Shown: one piece after another, positions 55,431 through 64,000 of the stretch
How the letters are laid out: each line of letters begins with the position of its first letter
Position numbering within the stretch: the stretch's first letter is position 1
Assembly (NCBI RefSeq): GCF_963677945.1
Contig: NZ_OY782578.1
Span: 1,426,001 to 1,490,000 of the forward strand
Direction: 5' to 3'
Source of the DNA: an uncultured Bacteroides sp.
Lineage (GTDB): Bacteria > Bacteroidota > Bacteroidia > Bacteroidales > Bacteroidaceae
DNA: 64,000 nt
Program-made: the position numbers and the translations under genes
The notes under the pieces: model-generated
What the model was told of the DNA's origin: nothing
The model's input: only the letters and a program-made list of their open reading frames with translations
The model's database searches: none

Positions 55431-57620
55431 ATGAAAAGATGGATCATTTTTTTTGCTTGTTCTTTGTTTTTGCTTACTTCGTGTGAGACAGAAATGGATA
55501 AGTATTATGAACTGCCTTCCTGGTTAAAAGGTAATTCCTGGGAGGTTCTTGAATCTAAAGGTAATTTTTCTATATTCCTGAAAGGTGTTGAAAAAACATC
55601 TTATAAAGATCTGATTCAGGGAAAAGGTCAGATTACAGTAATGGCTCCTACTGACGAGGCGTTTAAAGCCTATTTTGCCAAAAGAAAAATCAATTCACTG
55701 GATGATTTATCTGCTAATGAACTCGATAAGCTTATTGCTTATCATCTGGTTTACTACTCCTTTACTAAAGAGAGATTTGAGAACTATAATCCGGAAGGAA
55801 TAGATGCAGAATCAGAAACAACAAGTCCTGGATTATTTTATAAATTCAGAACGAAAAGTCGTGACGAAATAACTACAGATACAGATTTTATAGATAATAA
55901 CAGAATTAAGAAAGTAATGCATAAGGAACGCTTCCTTCCAGTCTTTTCTTATAACTTGTTCAATTCAAAGCATATAAATGCCAAATCGAATTATGAATAT
56001 TTTTATCCGGAATCTACATGGAGCGGTGACAATGGATTCAATGTATCTAATGCAACAGTAAATGAATATGGAATTGTTACTGATAATGGTTATGTGTATA
56101 CATTAAACCAGGTAGTTGACCCACTTGAAACGATTTATAATAAACTGTCAAAAGCTGCAGACTATAATTCTTTTAAAACTATCTATGATAAGTTTATTAA
56201 TTACAAGTACGATGCATCTTCAACAACTTCCTATGGGAAAGGAGATTCTTTGTTTTTGCATTATCATACACCAATACCTGCTATAGCTTCAGAATGGACA
56301 AATGATTTGACATCTTCTGTAGCCGATTATGCACAATTATCTAATTTATCGAAGAAGGCTATGAATGTTTTCGCACCTAATAATACTTCTTTACAGGCAT
56401 TCTATGATAAATATTGGAGACCTTATTACGGGAACAGTGGCATAAATAATGTAAACTTAATACCTCTGCTTGCTTTATTAAGTAATCATGTAAATAGTGG
56501 GGAAGTACTATTCCCTGAAACAATTGAAGCCGGTAAGATTGTAACATCATGGGGTACTCCAATAATGTTTGATACAAAATCCACAAAACTGAGACAGATG
56601 TGTGTTAATGGTACTCTTTATGGTTTAGATCATGTTATAGTTCCACCTATGTTTGAGAAGGTTACAGCACCTATGTATTGCAATCCGGAATATAATATAT
56701 TTCTTAATATGGCTTCTTCATATATAGATGTGCTATTAAGTGATCAGAATCAGTTTAAAGTTTTCTATCCAACGGATAATATGATTGTGAATCATACTAC
56801 ATATGCAGGGTCATCAATAAGCTATGTTAATACTAATCCGAAGAAATATGGTTCACAGGAAATTCTAATAGAAGGTACGAATGGTTCGGAGACAATGAAA
56901 GAAACCCCTAAAAAGATATTGTCTGGTAATCATATTGCAATTAAAATAATGTCTACTCGCGATGATGAAGCTGTTTACAAAACAATAAACCCTTATAATT
57001 ATATATACGTAAAGGGAAATAAGATTTATTCATCGGCAGCATATAATTCTGGAATTGAAGCCCCAACTTTCAGTAAGATTAATTCATGGAGTAATGGAAC
57101 AGGATATGCGCTCCAAGGTGACGCTTCTGCTTTACTTCCAGAGTTTTCTTCGTTTAAAGATATTGTAACTAGCACCATTTCATGCCCGGCAGAGTTTAAT
57201 GGTTTTAGTAAACTAATCGGAACATCGGGATTAGCAAAGACAGTTCCTGCATTTAATTTCTTGCAAGGAAATCGTTTTATTGTATTGATCCCTACTCAAA
57301 ATGCTTTAGATAAAGCTTCTGCTGCTGGTAAGATTCCTGCAGCTGCAAACCTTGCTGATTTCTTAAAATCTTATTTTGTAGATGTAAATACAAGCAATTT
57401 GTTGGATTACCCATTTCCAGGATCTGATATAAAAGGTGAACTTACAACTTTCAGATACTTATCAAACGGGCAATCAGTAAAACTTACTCTGATTGATACC
57501 GGATCTGGATTAAAAATTAAAGATGTTAAGGGAAATATAGTTAATGTAGTAAGTTATTTTCCAAAGATTTATTCAGATGGGGCTGCCTATTTGATTGATG
57601 GATTACTGGAAGTAGAATAA
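55431..57620 (+). CDS. fasciclin-repeat lipoprotein
   Basis: Start at the ATG at 55431, preceded by GGAAAAAATA; a GTG 12 bases upstream is less likely. The 729-residue protein has a lipoprotein signal with lipobox LLTSC. Fasciclin (FAS1)-like segments recur: VMAPTDEAFKAYFAKRKINS near 70, NVFAPNNTSLQAFYDKYW near 310, FKVFYPTDNM near 440, FIVLIPTQNALDKASAAG near 620, each followed by an alpha-helical YHLV/NHVNSG-type end. Such domains bind sugars or proteins in adhesion proteins. As the first gene before SusC/SusD, it is probably a surface glycan- or matrix-binding protein. Confidence 0.8.
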   Translation: MKRWIIFFACSLFLLTSCETEMDKYYELPSWLKGNSWEVLESKGNFSIFLKGVEKTSYKDLIQGKGQITVMAPTDEAFKAYFAKRKINSLDDLSANELDKLIAYHLVYYSFTKERFENYNPEGIDAESETTSPGLFYKFRTKSRDEITTDTDFIDNNRIKKVMHKERFLPVFSYNLFNSKHINAKSNYEYFYPESTWSGDNGFNVSNATVNEYGIVTDNGYVYTLNQVVDPLETIYNKLSKAADYNSFKTIYDKFINYKYDASSTTSYGKGDSLFLHYHTPIPAIASEWTNDLTSSVADYAQLSNLSKKAMNVFAPNNTSLQAFYDKYWRPYYGNSGINNVNLIPLLALLSNHVNSGEVLFPETIEAGKIVTSWGTPIMFDTKSTKLRQMCVNGTLYGLDHVIVPPMFEKVTAPMYCNPEYNIFLNMASSYIDVLLSDQNQFKVFYPTDNMIVNHTTYAGSSISYVNTNPKKYGSQEILIEGTNGSETMKETPKKILSGNHIAIKIMSTRDDEAVYKTINPYNYIYVKGNKIYSSAAYNSGIEAPTFSKINSWSNGTGYALQGDASALLPEFSSFKDIVTSTISCPAEFNGFSKLIGTSGLAKTVPAFNFLQGNRFIVLIPTQNALDKASAAGKIPAAANLADFLKSYFVDVNTSNLLDYPFPGSDIKGELTTFRYLSNGQSVKLTLIDTGSGLKIKDVKGNIVNVVSYFPKIYSDGAAYLIDGLLEVE

Positions 57621-57641
57621 CAGATACAAAATAAAAAAAAT

Positions 57642-60600
57642 ATGAAAAATATTCGATATATTCTTTTTATAGCATTGGCGTTGTTTGTTGTTCAGACAGT
57701 AGCTGCGCAAACTGTACTTACTGGTACTGTAAAAGATAAAGTGACAGGCGACCCTCTGGTGGGAGCCAATATTTTTGTTATGAATTCAACTAATCGTTCA
57801 TTGGCAGGTACTTCTGTTGATATGAACGGTGAATTTCGTCTTTCAGTTCCATCTCAGAAAAATCTGACTATTGTATTCTCCTTTATTGGATATAAGAGTA
57901 TAAGAGAAAAATATACAGGTCAGAAAACTATTAATATTTTAATGGAAGAAGAGGGGTTAACTATTTCTGGTATTGAAATTACTGCGAAGAAAATCGAAAA
58001 GAATGCTTTAGGTATGACGCCCAAAGAACAGATATCTTCTTCTCAGAAGCTATCTTTAGGAAATATTGAAACAGCTCCGGTTTCCTCACTAACAGATGCA
58101 TTGCAAGGAGCAATGTCAAATGTGGATGTTTTGTCAGGAGCAGATCCTGGTGGGAAAAGCTCTATTCGTATTCGAGGAACATCTTCTTTAAATGCATCAT
58201 CAGACCCTTTGTTTGTTGTTGATGGTGTACCACTTCCTGTAGATGTATCTTCTGATTTTAGTTTTGCAACAGCAAATTCCGATGATTATGGCGAGTTGCT
58301 TAATATTTCTCCTAGTGATATTGAGTCTATTGAAGTGTTGAAAGATGCAGCAGCAACTGCAGTCTGGGGGTCAAAAGGTGCAAACGGAGTACTCTTGATT
58401 AAAACTAAAAAGGGTGCAAAAGGAAAAATTCAGTTTTCTTTTAATACAAAATATGAATTTAGAAAAGAAGGTAGTTCTCTTCCAATGTTAAATGCAAATC
58501 AATATGTATCAATGATTCAGGATGCTATCTGGAATACTGTTGGCGATCTTGGAGAAGGTGGGGCTGGAGCTAATAAATACCTGGCTTTGCTTTATGATAC
58601 TAAAGAAATTGGTTTTGATCCTTCATGGAAATATTTTAAGGAGTATAATCAAGATACAAATTGGCTTAAAGAGGTTTCACAAACAGGATATTCAGTAGAC
58701 AATAACTTCTCAATGTCGGGTGGAGGTGATAAAGCGATTTATCGTTTGTCATTAGGGTATCTGACAGAAGAAGGTACTACTATTGGCACTGGATTTAATC
58801 GTATTAGTGCAATGTTTGATGTAAACTACAAGTTCTCTGATAAACTTGATATTTCGGCAAACTTTAATTTTACTCAGGGTGAAAAGAATGCTAATTATAC
58901 AGATAATGCACGTTCTCAAGCTTTAACAAAAATGCCAAATATGAGCCCTTATGTGATTGGTGAAGATGGTAAGCGTACAAGCGACTATTTTACTCCATAT
59001 TCTTACTTTCAGGGACAATATTCGAATGTGATTAATCCTGTTGCTTTAGTTAATGAAAGCGTAAATAAAAATACGACTACTAGTAATCGTATGATTTTCA
59101 ACCTACATTATAATTTCTTTGAAGGTTTTGATTATCGTGGTATTGTTGGATTTGATGTGAGAACATCTAAAAGTAATGCATTCTTACCTCAGAGCGTGAC
59201 TGGCGTTTCCTGGGTTGATAACAATTCCAATTATAGTACGACTGGTGGAAATGATAAACTCTATTTGACAACAGAAAACCGGTTTATCTATAATAAATCA
59301 TTCTCTGATAACCATAAATTATTATTAAGTGCAATATATCAAACATCAGATCAAACTACATCAAGCTATTCAGGTTCTACTAGTGGTAACTCAAGCAGCG
59401 GAATCACAGACCCTATTTCTGGATCAATTCCCCGAGGTGCCGGTTCCGGACGAATTATAAATCGTGAATTAGGTGGTGTGTTGAATGCTCATTATACACT
59501 CTTCAACAAATATCTGTTTGATGCAGGATACCGTATGGAAGCTAGTTCTAGTATGGCTAGCAAAGGGCGTTGGGGCGGTTTCCCAACCGTTGGTGTTGCT
59601 TGGCAATTGGGAGACGAAAAGTTTGTGAAAGATTTAAAGCATGTTTCAACTGCTAAAGTAAGGTTAAGTTGGGGACAAAGTGGAAATACTCCTACAGGAG
59701 CTTCTCCATATGTTGGCACATTTAAACCAATTGTTCCAGGATATGGAGAGATGGTTGCAATTCAACCATATAAAATTCAATTAAATAACTTGAGGTGGGA
59801 GACTCTTACTCAAACAAATTTAGGTCTTGATTTAGGTTTCTTTGATAATACCCTGAATGTGTCTGTTGACTTATATAAAAAGCTAACAACAGATATGCTG
59901 CAAAAAGATGTGGCCATACCTACATCAACGGGTTTTTCTAGCGTAGCATGGTATAATTCTGGCAAGATGTCTAATAAGGGTTGGGAATTCCGTTTAGATT
60001 ATGATGTTCTAAGGAGCAAAGATTGGGGACTACAATTAAACTTTAATATTGCTCAGAATAAAAATGAAGTATTAGAAATGCCGGAAAATAAAACTGAAAC
60101 AAACTATTCTTTAAAGAATGGTGCATATGCATATAAGTTAGTAGAAGGCGATCCTCTTGGCTCTTTTTATGGATATAAATATCTGGGTGTATATCAAAAT
60201 ACACAGGAAACTTATGCTCGTGACAATAATGGTCAGTTAGTTAATGATATTGATGGTAAACCTGTAGTAATTAGAAACAATGACCTGAAAGTATATCCGG
60301 GTGATGCAAAATACATGGACGTGAATGGTGATGGAGTAATTAACCAATATGATATTGTTTATATCGGTAATTGCAATCCAACGGTAACTGGTGGTTTTGG
60401 ATTTAACCTCCGCTACAAATCATGGGGATTGGTTGCTAATTTCCATGGTAGAGCAGGACAAAAAGCTATTAACCAGGCCAGAATTAATATGGAAAATATG
60501 TATGGAAAAAACAACCAGAGTACAGCTGTTTTGAAAAGATGGAGACACGAAGGTGATGATACAGAAATACCACGTGCATTATACGATCGTGGATACAACT

Positions 60601-60878
60601 ATTTAGGATCTGATCGCTTTGTTGAAGATGCCTCTTTCTTGCGATTAAAAACACTGACTCTGAAATACACTCTTCCTAAATCTTTATCAGGAAAAGTGGG
60701 TGTTCAAAAAGCTGAGTTCTATTTTACCGGATATGATCTGATTACTATAACAAAATACACTGGTCAGGATCCGGAAATTTCCACTTCCAGAATCGACAAT
60801 ATGTATGAAGTGGCATTAGATAAAGCTTCTACTCCTAAACCATTGAGATTTGCTTTTGGATTAAATTTGAAATTTTGA
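57642..60878 (+). CDS. SusC-like TonB-dependent transporter (fasciclin locus)
   Basis: The 1078-residue protein has a signal peptide (MKNIRYILFIALALFVVQTV) and a carboxypeptidase-D-like domain (LTGTVKDKVTGDPLVGANIF, about 26-105). A plug carries TDALQGAMSNVDVLSGADPG, IRIRGTSSLNASSDPLFVVD and the acidic insert FATANSDDYGELLN between the two. The barrel follows, with RWGGFPTVGVAWQLGDEKF and an exposed DVNGDGVINQYDIVYIG loop that looks like a calcium-binding EF-hand-type segment. The end, LRFAFGLNLKF, has the terminal Phe. It starts 21 bases after the fasciclin protein and 17 before its SusD. Confidence 0.95.
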   Translation: MKNIRYILFIALALFVVQTVAAQTVLTGTVKDKVTGDPLVGANIFVMNSTNRSLAGTSVDMNGEFRLSVPSQKNLTIVFSFIGYKSIREKYTGQKTINILMEEEGLTISGIEITAKKIEKNALGMTPKEQISSSQKLSLGNIETAPVSSLTDALQGAMSNVDVLSGADPGGKSSIRIRGTSSLNASSDPLFVVDGVPLPVDVSSDFSFATANSDDYGELLNISPSDIESIEVLKDAAATAVWGSKGANGVLLIKTKKGAKGKIQFSFNTKYEFRKEGSSLPMLNANQYVSMIQDAIWNTVGDLGEGGAGANKYLALLYDTKEIGFDPSWKYFKEYNQDTNWLKEVSQTGYSVDNNFSMSGGGDKAIYRLSLGYLTEEGTTIGTGFNRISAMFDVNYKFSDKLDISANFNFTQGEKNANYTDNARSQALTKMPNMSPYVIGEDGKRTSDYFTPYSYFQGQYSNVINPVALVNESVNKNTTTSNRMIFNLHYNFFEGFDYRGIVGFDVRTSKSNAFLPQSVTGVSWVDNNSNYSTTGGNDKLYLTTENRFIYNKSFSDNHKLLLSAIYQTSDQTTSSYSGSTSGNSSSGITDPISGSIPRGAGSGRIINRELGGVLNAHYTLFNKYLFDAGYRMEASSSMASKGRWGGFPTVGVAWQLGDEKFVKDLKHVSTAKVRLSWGQSGNTPTGASPYVGTFKPIVPGYGEMVAIQPYKIQLNNLRWETLTQTNLGLDLGFFDNTLNVSVDLYKKLTTDMLQKDVAIPTSTGFSSVAWYNSGKMSNKGWEFRLDYDVLRSKDWGLQLNFNIAQNKNEVLEMPENKTETNYSLKNGAYAYKLVEGDPLGSFYGYKYLGVYQNTQETYARDNNGQLVNDIDGKPVVIRNNDLKVYPGDAKYMDVNGDGVINQYDIVYIGNCNPTVTGGFGFNLRYKSWGLVANFHGRAGQKAINQARINMENMYGKNNQSTAVLKRWRHEGDDTEIPRALYDRGYNYLGSDRFVEDASFLRLKTLTLKYTLPKSLSGKVGVQKAEFYFTGYDLITITKYTGQDPEISTSRIDNMYEVALDKASTPKPLRFAFGLNLKF

Positions 60879-60895
60879 AATAAACACTATATGAT

Positions 60896-62386
60896 ATGAA
60901 AAATCTGAAATATTATATATCAGTATTGGTTCTTCTATTTGTTTTTTCTTCTTGTCAGGACTATTTGAATGTTTTACCGGAGAATGAACAAAGTAGTTCT
61001 GAGTACTGGAACACAAAAGAAGAAGTGCAGGCTGTACTGGCTTCAGGATATGTTTGCTTACGCTCGGCTCAGGAAGATCTTTTCCTTTGGGGAGAATCCA
61101 GAGGTAACGGCATTATGTTTCAGGGTGATGGTTCTGAAGCTCAAAAAGCAGCTCAGAAGGCTCGCTCTATGGATATTCTGCTGAACAATGACCTTGCAAA
61201 GTGGGATGCTATTTATAAGGTCATAAATATGGCTAATTCCGTGATAAAATATTCACCAGCTGTGGTTGAAAGAGATAAATCTTTCAATGTAAATGTAATG
61301 AACTCTTATTTATCGGAAGCATATTTTCTTCGTGCGTTATCTTATTTTTATCTGGTACGCGTTTTTGAGAATGTGCCTTATGTTGTAGAACCATATGTCG
61401 ATGATAACGCTTCTTATGTTCTAGGTGCAACATCTGGAAATGAAATTTTGAAAAAATGTGTTGAGGACTTAAATGTATCGTTAGAAGCTGCAAAAGAATA
61501 TTTTCCTGAATCAGATGCATCAAACCAAATAAACACCAAAGGACGTGCAACTAAATGGGCTATCTATTCTTTATTGGCAGATATAAATCTGTGGATGGGA
61601 AATTATAATGATTGTATTAAGGATTGTGATGCAGTTATTGATTCCAAAAGAGTTGGTTTGATTTCAGGTACTTCCTGGTTTACAAACTTTTATCCAGGAA
61701 ACAGTAACGAAAGTATTTTCGAGATACAATATAGTAAGCCTTTAGCACAAACAAATAGTTTTATTAGTTGGTTTAACACGAATCATTACTATATAATATC
61801 TCCTTATGAGCTATCACTATTTGATAGTGAAGATGATTTAAGAGGTGGTAATGCTTCATATATGACAAGTGATGAATCTACTATCTGGAAGTATGTAGGT
61901 AAATTGAACGATGGAGCAACTGCACGTGATGGGAGTACAGAAAATGATCAGAACTATATAATATATCGTTTGGCTGATATTTATTTAATGAAAGCTGAGG
62001 CAAATATAATGTTAGGAACTGATGATGGATATGCTAAAGGCACAGAATTAATTAACGCAATTCGCGAAAGAGCTGGATTAACAGATCTCTCGGCTACATC
62101 TAATCAGCAATCAATGCTAGTTCTATTATTACAAGAGCGCCAAAGGGAGTTCTTTGCTGAAGGAAAGTGTTGGTTTGACTTATTGCGTTTAGGATCCAGA
62201 GATAACTATAAATACAAAGATATTCTAATTGAACAGGTCTTATCTGTTGCTGGTGCTAATAATCAGGCAGTAATGCGTTCTAAACTAGCTGATACAAATT
62301 CTTGGTACATGCCATACCATGAGGATGAAACAGCTGTGAATCCATTGCTTGAACAAAACTCTTATTATGGAAAACTTGGTAAATAA
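60896..62386 (+). CDS. SusD-like lipoprotein (fasciclin locus)
   Basis: The 496-residue RagB/SusD protein has a lipoprotein signal with VFSSC and starts the mature part DYLNVLPENEQSSSEYWNTK. Core motifs are SYLSEAYFLRALSYFYLVR and VFENVPYVVEPYVDDNASYV. The C-terminus shows IYRLADIYLMKAEANIMLGT and RQREFFAEGKCWFDLLRLGS, closely matching the SusD ending. It forms the lid of the SusC pore just upstream and is followed after 27 bases by another fasciclin lipoprotein. No enzyme is in the window to name the substrate. Confidence 0.95.
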   Translation: MKNLKYYISVLVLLFVFSSCQDYLNVLPENEQSSSEYWNTKEEVQAVLASGYVCLRSAQEDLFLWGESRGNGIMFQGDGSEAQKAAQKARSMDILLNNDLAKWDAIYKVINMANSVIKYSPAVVERDKSFNVNVMNSYLSEAYFLRALSYFYLVRVFENVPYVVEPYVDDNASYVLGATSGNEILKKCVEDLNVSLEAAKEYFPESDASNQINTKGRATKWAIYSLLADINLWMGNYNDCIKDCDAVIDSKRVGLISGTSWFTNFYPGNSNESIFEIQYSKPLAQTNSFISWFNTNHYYIISPYELSLFDSEDDLRGGNASYMTSDESTIWKYVGKLNDGATARDGSTENDQNYIIYRLADIYLMKAEANIMLGTDDGYAKGTELINAIRERAGLTDLSATSNQQSMLVLLLQERQREFFAEGKCWFDLLRLGSRDNYKYKDILIEQVLSVAGANNQAVMRSKLADTNSWYMPYHEDETAVNPLLEQNSYYGKLGK

Positions 62387-62413
62387 TTATAAACAGTTAA
62401 TAAATATAATTAT

Positions 62414-64000
62414 ATGAAAAATATTAGTGGATTATTAATCCTGCTTATAGTTAGCTTGTGCTCATGTTCAGATCCATATGCAAATACTGCGTATATCGAG
62501 GATATGAAGGAAGTTCCGGCTGCTACATATTTGAACGAGAACCCAGAGACGTATTCACTTTGGGTAGAATTGCTGAAATATACAGATCTGTACAATACAA
62601 TAAATCTGAATTCAAGTTATACTTGCTTTGTACCGGACAATGATGCTATGAATGCATACTTGAAATCTAAAAATGTATCTTCTGTAAAGGATTTAAATAA
62701 GGATGATGCAATAACTTTAGTGAAATATCACACGATAAAGGGAGCAAAGTATACATCGTCGGATTTTGAAAATGGAGCTTTGGCAGATACAACTGCTACT
62801 GGTGATTTCTTATCAATACAGAATGGTGGGCTAAATGCAATTCGCATTAATGATGAAGCGTTGATTATTGGATTGGATAAAGATGTGACCAATGGAGTAA
62901 TTCAAACAATAGACCATGTATTAACTCCTATTACAGAAACAATCTGGGATAAAATGCAGGTTTCTTCATATTCAATATTGAAGAGTGCCATAGAAGCTAC
63001 TGGTTATAGTGAGCAACTAAAAAAGATAGTAACAACAGAGACTTTACCTGATAACACAGTTAGTGTACGAAAATATAAATATACATTGTTTGCTGTGTCT
63101 AATGATGCTTTTGCAAAAATGAATATTACAGATTTGAGCTCATTGGCTACATATTTGGGAGCTACAGATGCTAACTATACAGACCCTTCAAATCCTGTAA
63201 ATAAGTATATATCTTATCATATTATAGACCAGATGTTGTCATTTAACTCACTTGCAAAATTTGAAGCAAAAGAAACTTCAAAAAATATTGCGACTTTAGC
63301 AGAAAATGAGTTGATTAACTTGTCTGTTCAAAATAATAATTTGTACCTAAACTACGATGCTAATACAACATCTGGTGTGCTACTCAATGTAATTAATAGC
63401 AATTGTAAAAATGGGGTAGTACATGAAGTTGATAATATTATGCCTGTAACAACTCCACCCGCAACGACTGTTCAATGGGAATTGACGGATTATTCTTATT
63501 TAGCAGCACTCTATTCTGCTTCTTATAGAATCACAACTCTAAGTTCTTCTTTTTCAAATTGGATTGATAGTAATGCAAATGGTGTTGAATGTTATAAATG
63601 GCAGTCAGTACCGGAAGATAGGAATGGCGTAGGATATTATGTAGCCGATAAAGGACAGACGGTTAAGAAGGATGCATTGAACTCTGACTACTTGATGCTT
63701 CAGTTAGGTATGTTTGGATGGGTTGAAATGAAAACTCCTGCAATTATTAAAGGTAAATATACTCTAATGATAAATCACTTTAATGCTTTGGCCAAAGCTA
63801 AAGGTGCTAAACTATCATTTATTATTGATGGTAAATATGTAGGAAGCCAAATCGCAACTTCTGGTAATTCATCAAAAAAGGATGAATTCCTAAGTACAAC
63901 TATCGGTGAGGTTGAATTTACAGCTACAACAAATCATACACTGAAGATTCTGGCTGGTGATACAGATATTTCATATTTGGATTGTTTAATCTTTAAGCCA
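62414..64000 (+). CDS. fasciclin-repeat lipoprotein (runs off window)
   Basis: The frame opens at the ATG at 62414 and is still open at base 64000 (529 codons read). The signal ends at the lipobox SLCSC. Fasciclin-like segments are TCFVPDNDAMNAYLKSKN near 69 with HTIKGAKYT, and YTLFAVSNDAFAKMN near 220, followed by YHIIDQMLSF. After about residue 350 a different domain begins (TVQWELTDYSYLAALYSASY, VPEDRNGVGYYVADKGQ, MINHFNALAKAKGAKLSFII), a beta-rich, probably ligand-binding domain of unknown family. It is the fourth gene of the second Sus operon, and with the 55431 protein gives two fasciclin lipoproteins flanking SusC/SusD. Confidence 0.85.
   Translation, partial: MKNISGLLILLIVSLCSCSDPYANTAYIEDMKEVPAATYLNENPETYSLWVELLKYTDLYNTINLNSSYTCFVPDNDAMNAYLKSKNVSSVKDLNKDDAITLVKYHTIKGAKYTSSDFENGALADTTATGDFLSIQNGGLNAIRINDEALIIGLDKDVTNGVIQTIDHVLTPITETIWDKMQVSSYSILKSAIEATGYSEQLKKIVTTETLPDNTVSVRKYKYTLFAVSNDAFAKMNITDLSSLATYLGATDANYTDPSNPVNKYISYHIIDQMLSFNSLAKFEAKETSKNIATLAENELINLSVQNNNLYLNYDANTTSGVLLNVINSNCKNGVVHEVDNIMPVTTPPATTVQWELTDYSYLAALYSASYRITTLSSSFSNWIDSNANGVECYKWQSVPEDRNGVGYYVADKGQTVKKDALNSDYLMLQLGMFGWVEMKTPAIIKGKYTLMINHFNALAKAKGAKLSFIIDGKYVGSQIATSGNSSKKDEFLSTTIGEVEFTATTNHTLKILAGDTDISYLDCLIFKP

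Noticed and set aside
29390-64000. Mannosidase PUL and fasciclin Sus locus as one large locus
   Set aside because: The tmRNA gene with its own promoter and terminator, two small genes and nearly 1 kb of non-coding DNA separate them.
1-64000. Prophage, integrative element, CRISPR or defence island
   Set aside because: No integrase, phage structural, restriction or cas-type proteins appear among the readable frames, and no tRNA gene was found.

Overview
The window looks like a chromosomal segment of a Bacteroidales bacterium, most likely Bacteroides or a close relative. The signs are AT-rich DNA, TAnnTTTG-type -7 promoter boxes with little Shine-Dalgarno sequence, two SusC/SusD pairs, two one-protein hybrid two-component systems, a fused PurL, and a tmRNA with the tag GENNYALAA. 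The species cannot be fixed from the sequence alone.

Regions 1-29 kb are mainly housekeeping and conserved-unknown genes. They hold an ATPase fragment (1-266, minus), an ATP-grasp-like protein (586), and two GHL10-type secreted glycoside hydrolase-like proteins (1737 minus, 7535 plus) flanking uvrA. Next come a small membrane protein and an outer-membrane barrel (3597-4338), an orphan hybrid two-component regulator (9253, minus), purL (13473, minus), and an unknown lipoprotein followed by a DUF5723-like protein (17515-20683). The LysE-type exporter / DUF4924 / rfbD / prfC operon (20843-24494) follows. Last are a purine permease with a Tsx-like outer-membrane channel (24589-26629, minus), a ferredoxin-type protein, and an NAD(P)H-flavin reductase divergent from an HxlR regulator (27010-29173).

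Region 29-53 kb is a polysaccharide utilization locus (PUL), all on the plus strand: hybrid two-component sensor/regulator, a 1.17-kb gap with degenerate repeats, SusC, SusD, GH92, GH92, a basic-secretory-protein-type zinc protease, GH92, GH38 and GH92. Four GH92 enzymes plus a GH38 point to removal of alpha-mannose from mannan or mannose-rich N-glycans. The co-encoded HELTH protease suggests that the natural target is a mannoprotein or glycoprotein. No endo-acting enzyme is visible.

Region 53-64 kb starts with the tmRNA gene ssrA and its terminator, two small unknown genes and a 0.95-kb non-coding stretch with CCCTCACT repeats. A second SusC/SusD locus follows, whose two accessory lipoproteins (55431 and the truncated 62414) are built from fasciclin-like repeats. 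It has no carbohydrate-active enzyme or dedicated regulator inside the window.

The least explained signals are four 12-bp dyads spaced exactly 23 bp apart upstream of the 17515 lipoprotein, a TTGTACAA palindrome cluster upstream of 586, the protease inside the mannosidase operon, one GH92 of clearly different base composition, and the fasciclin-type Sus locus. I do not see a clear-cut wholly new system such as a defence island, CRISPR array or phage.
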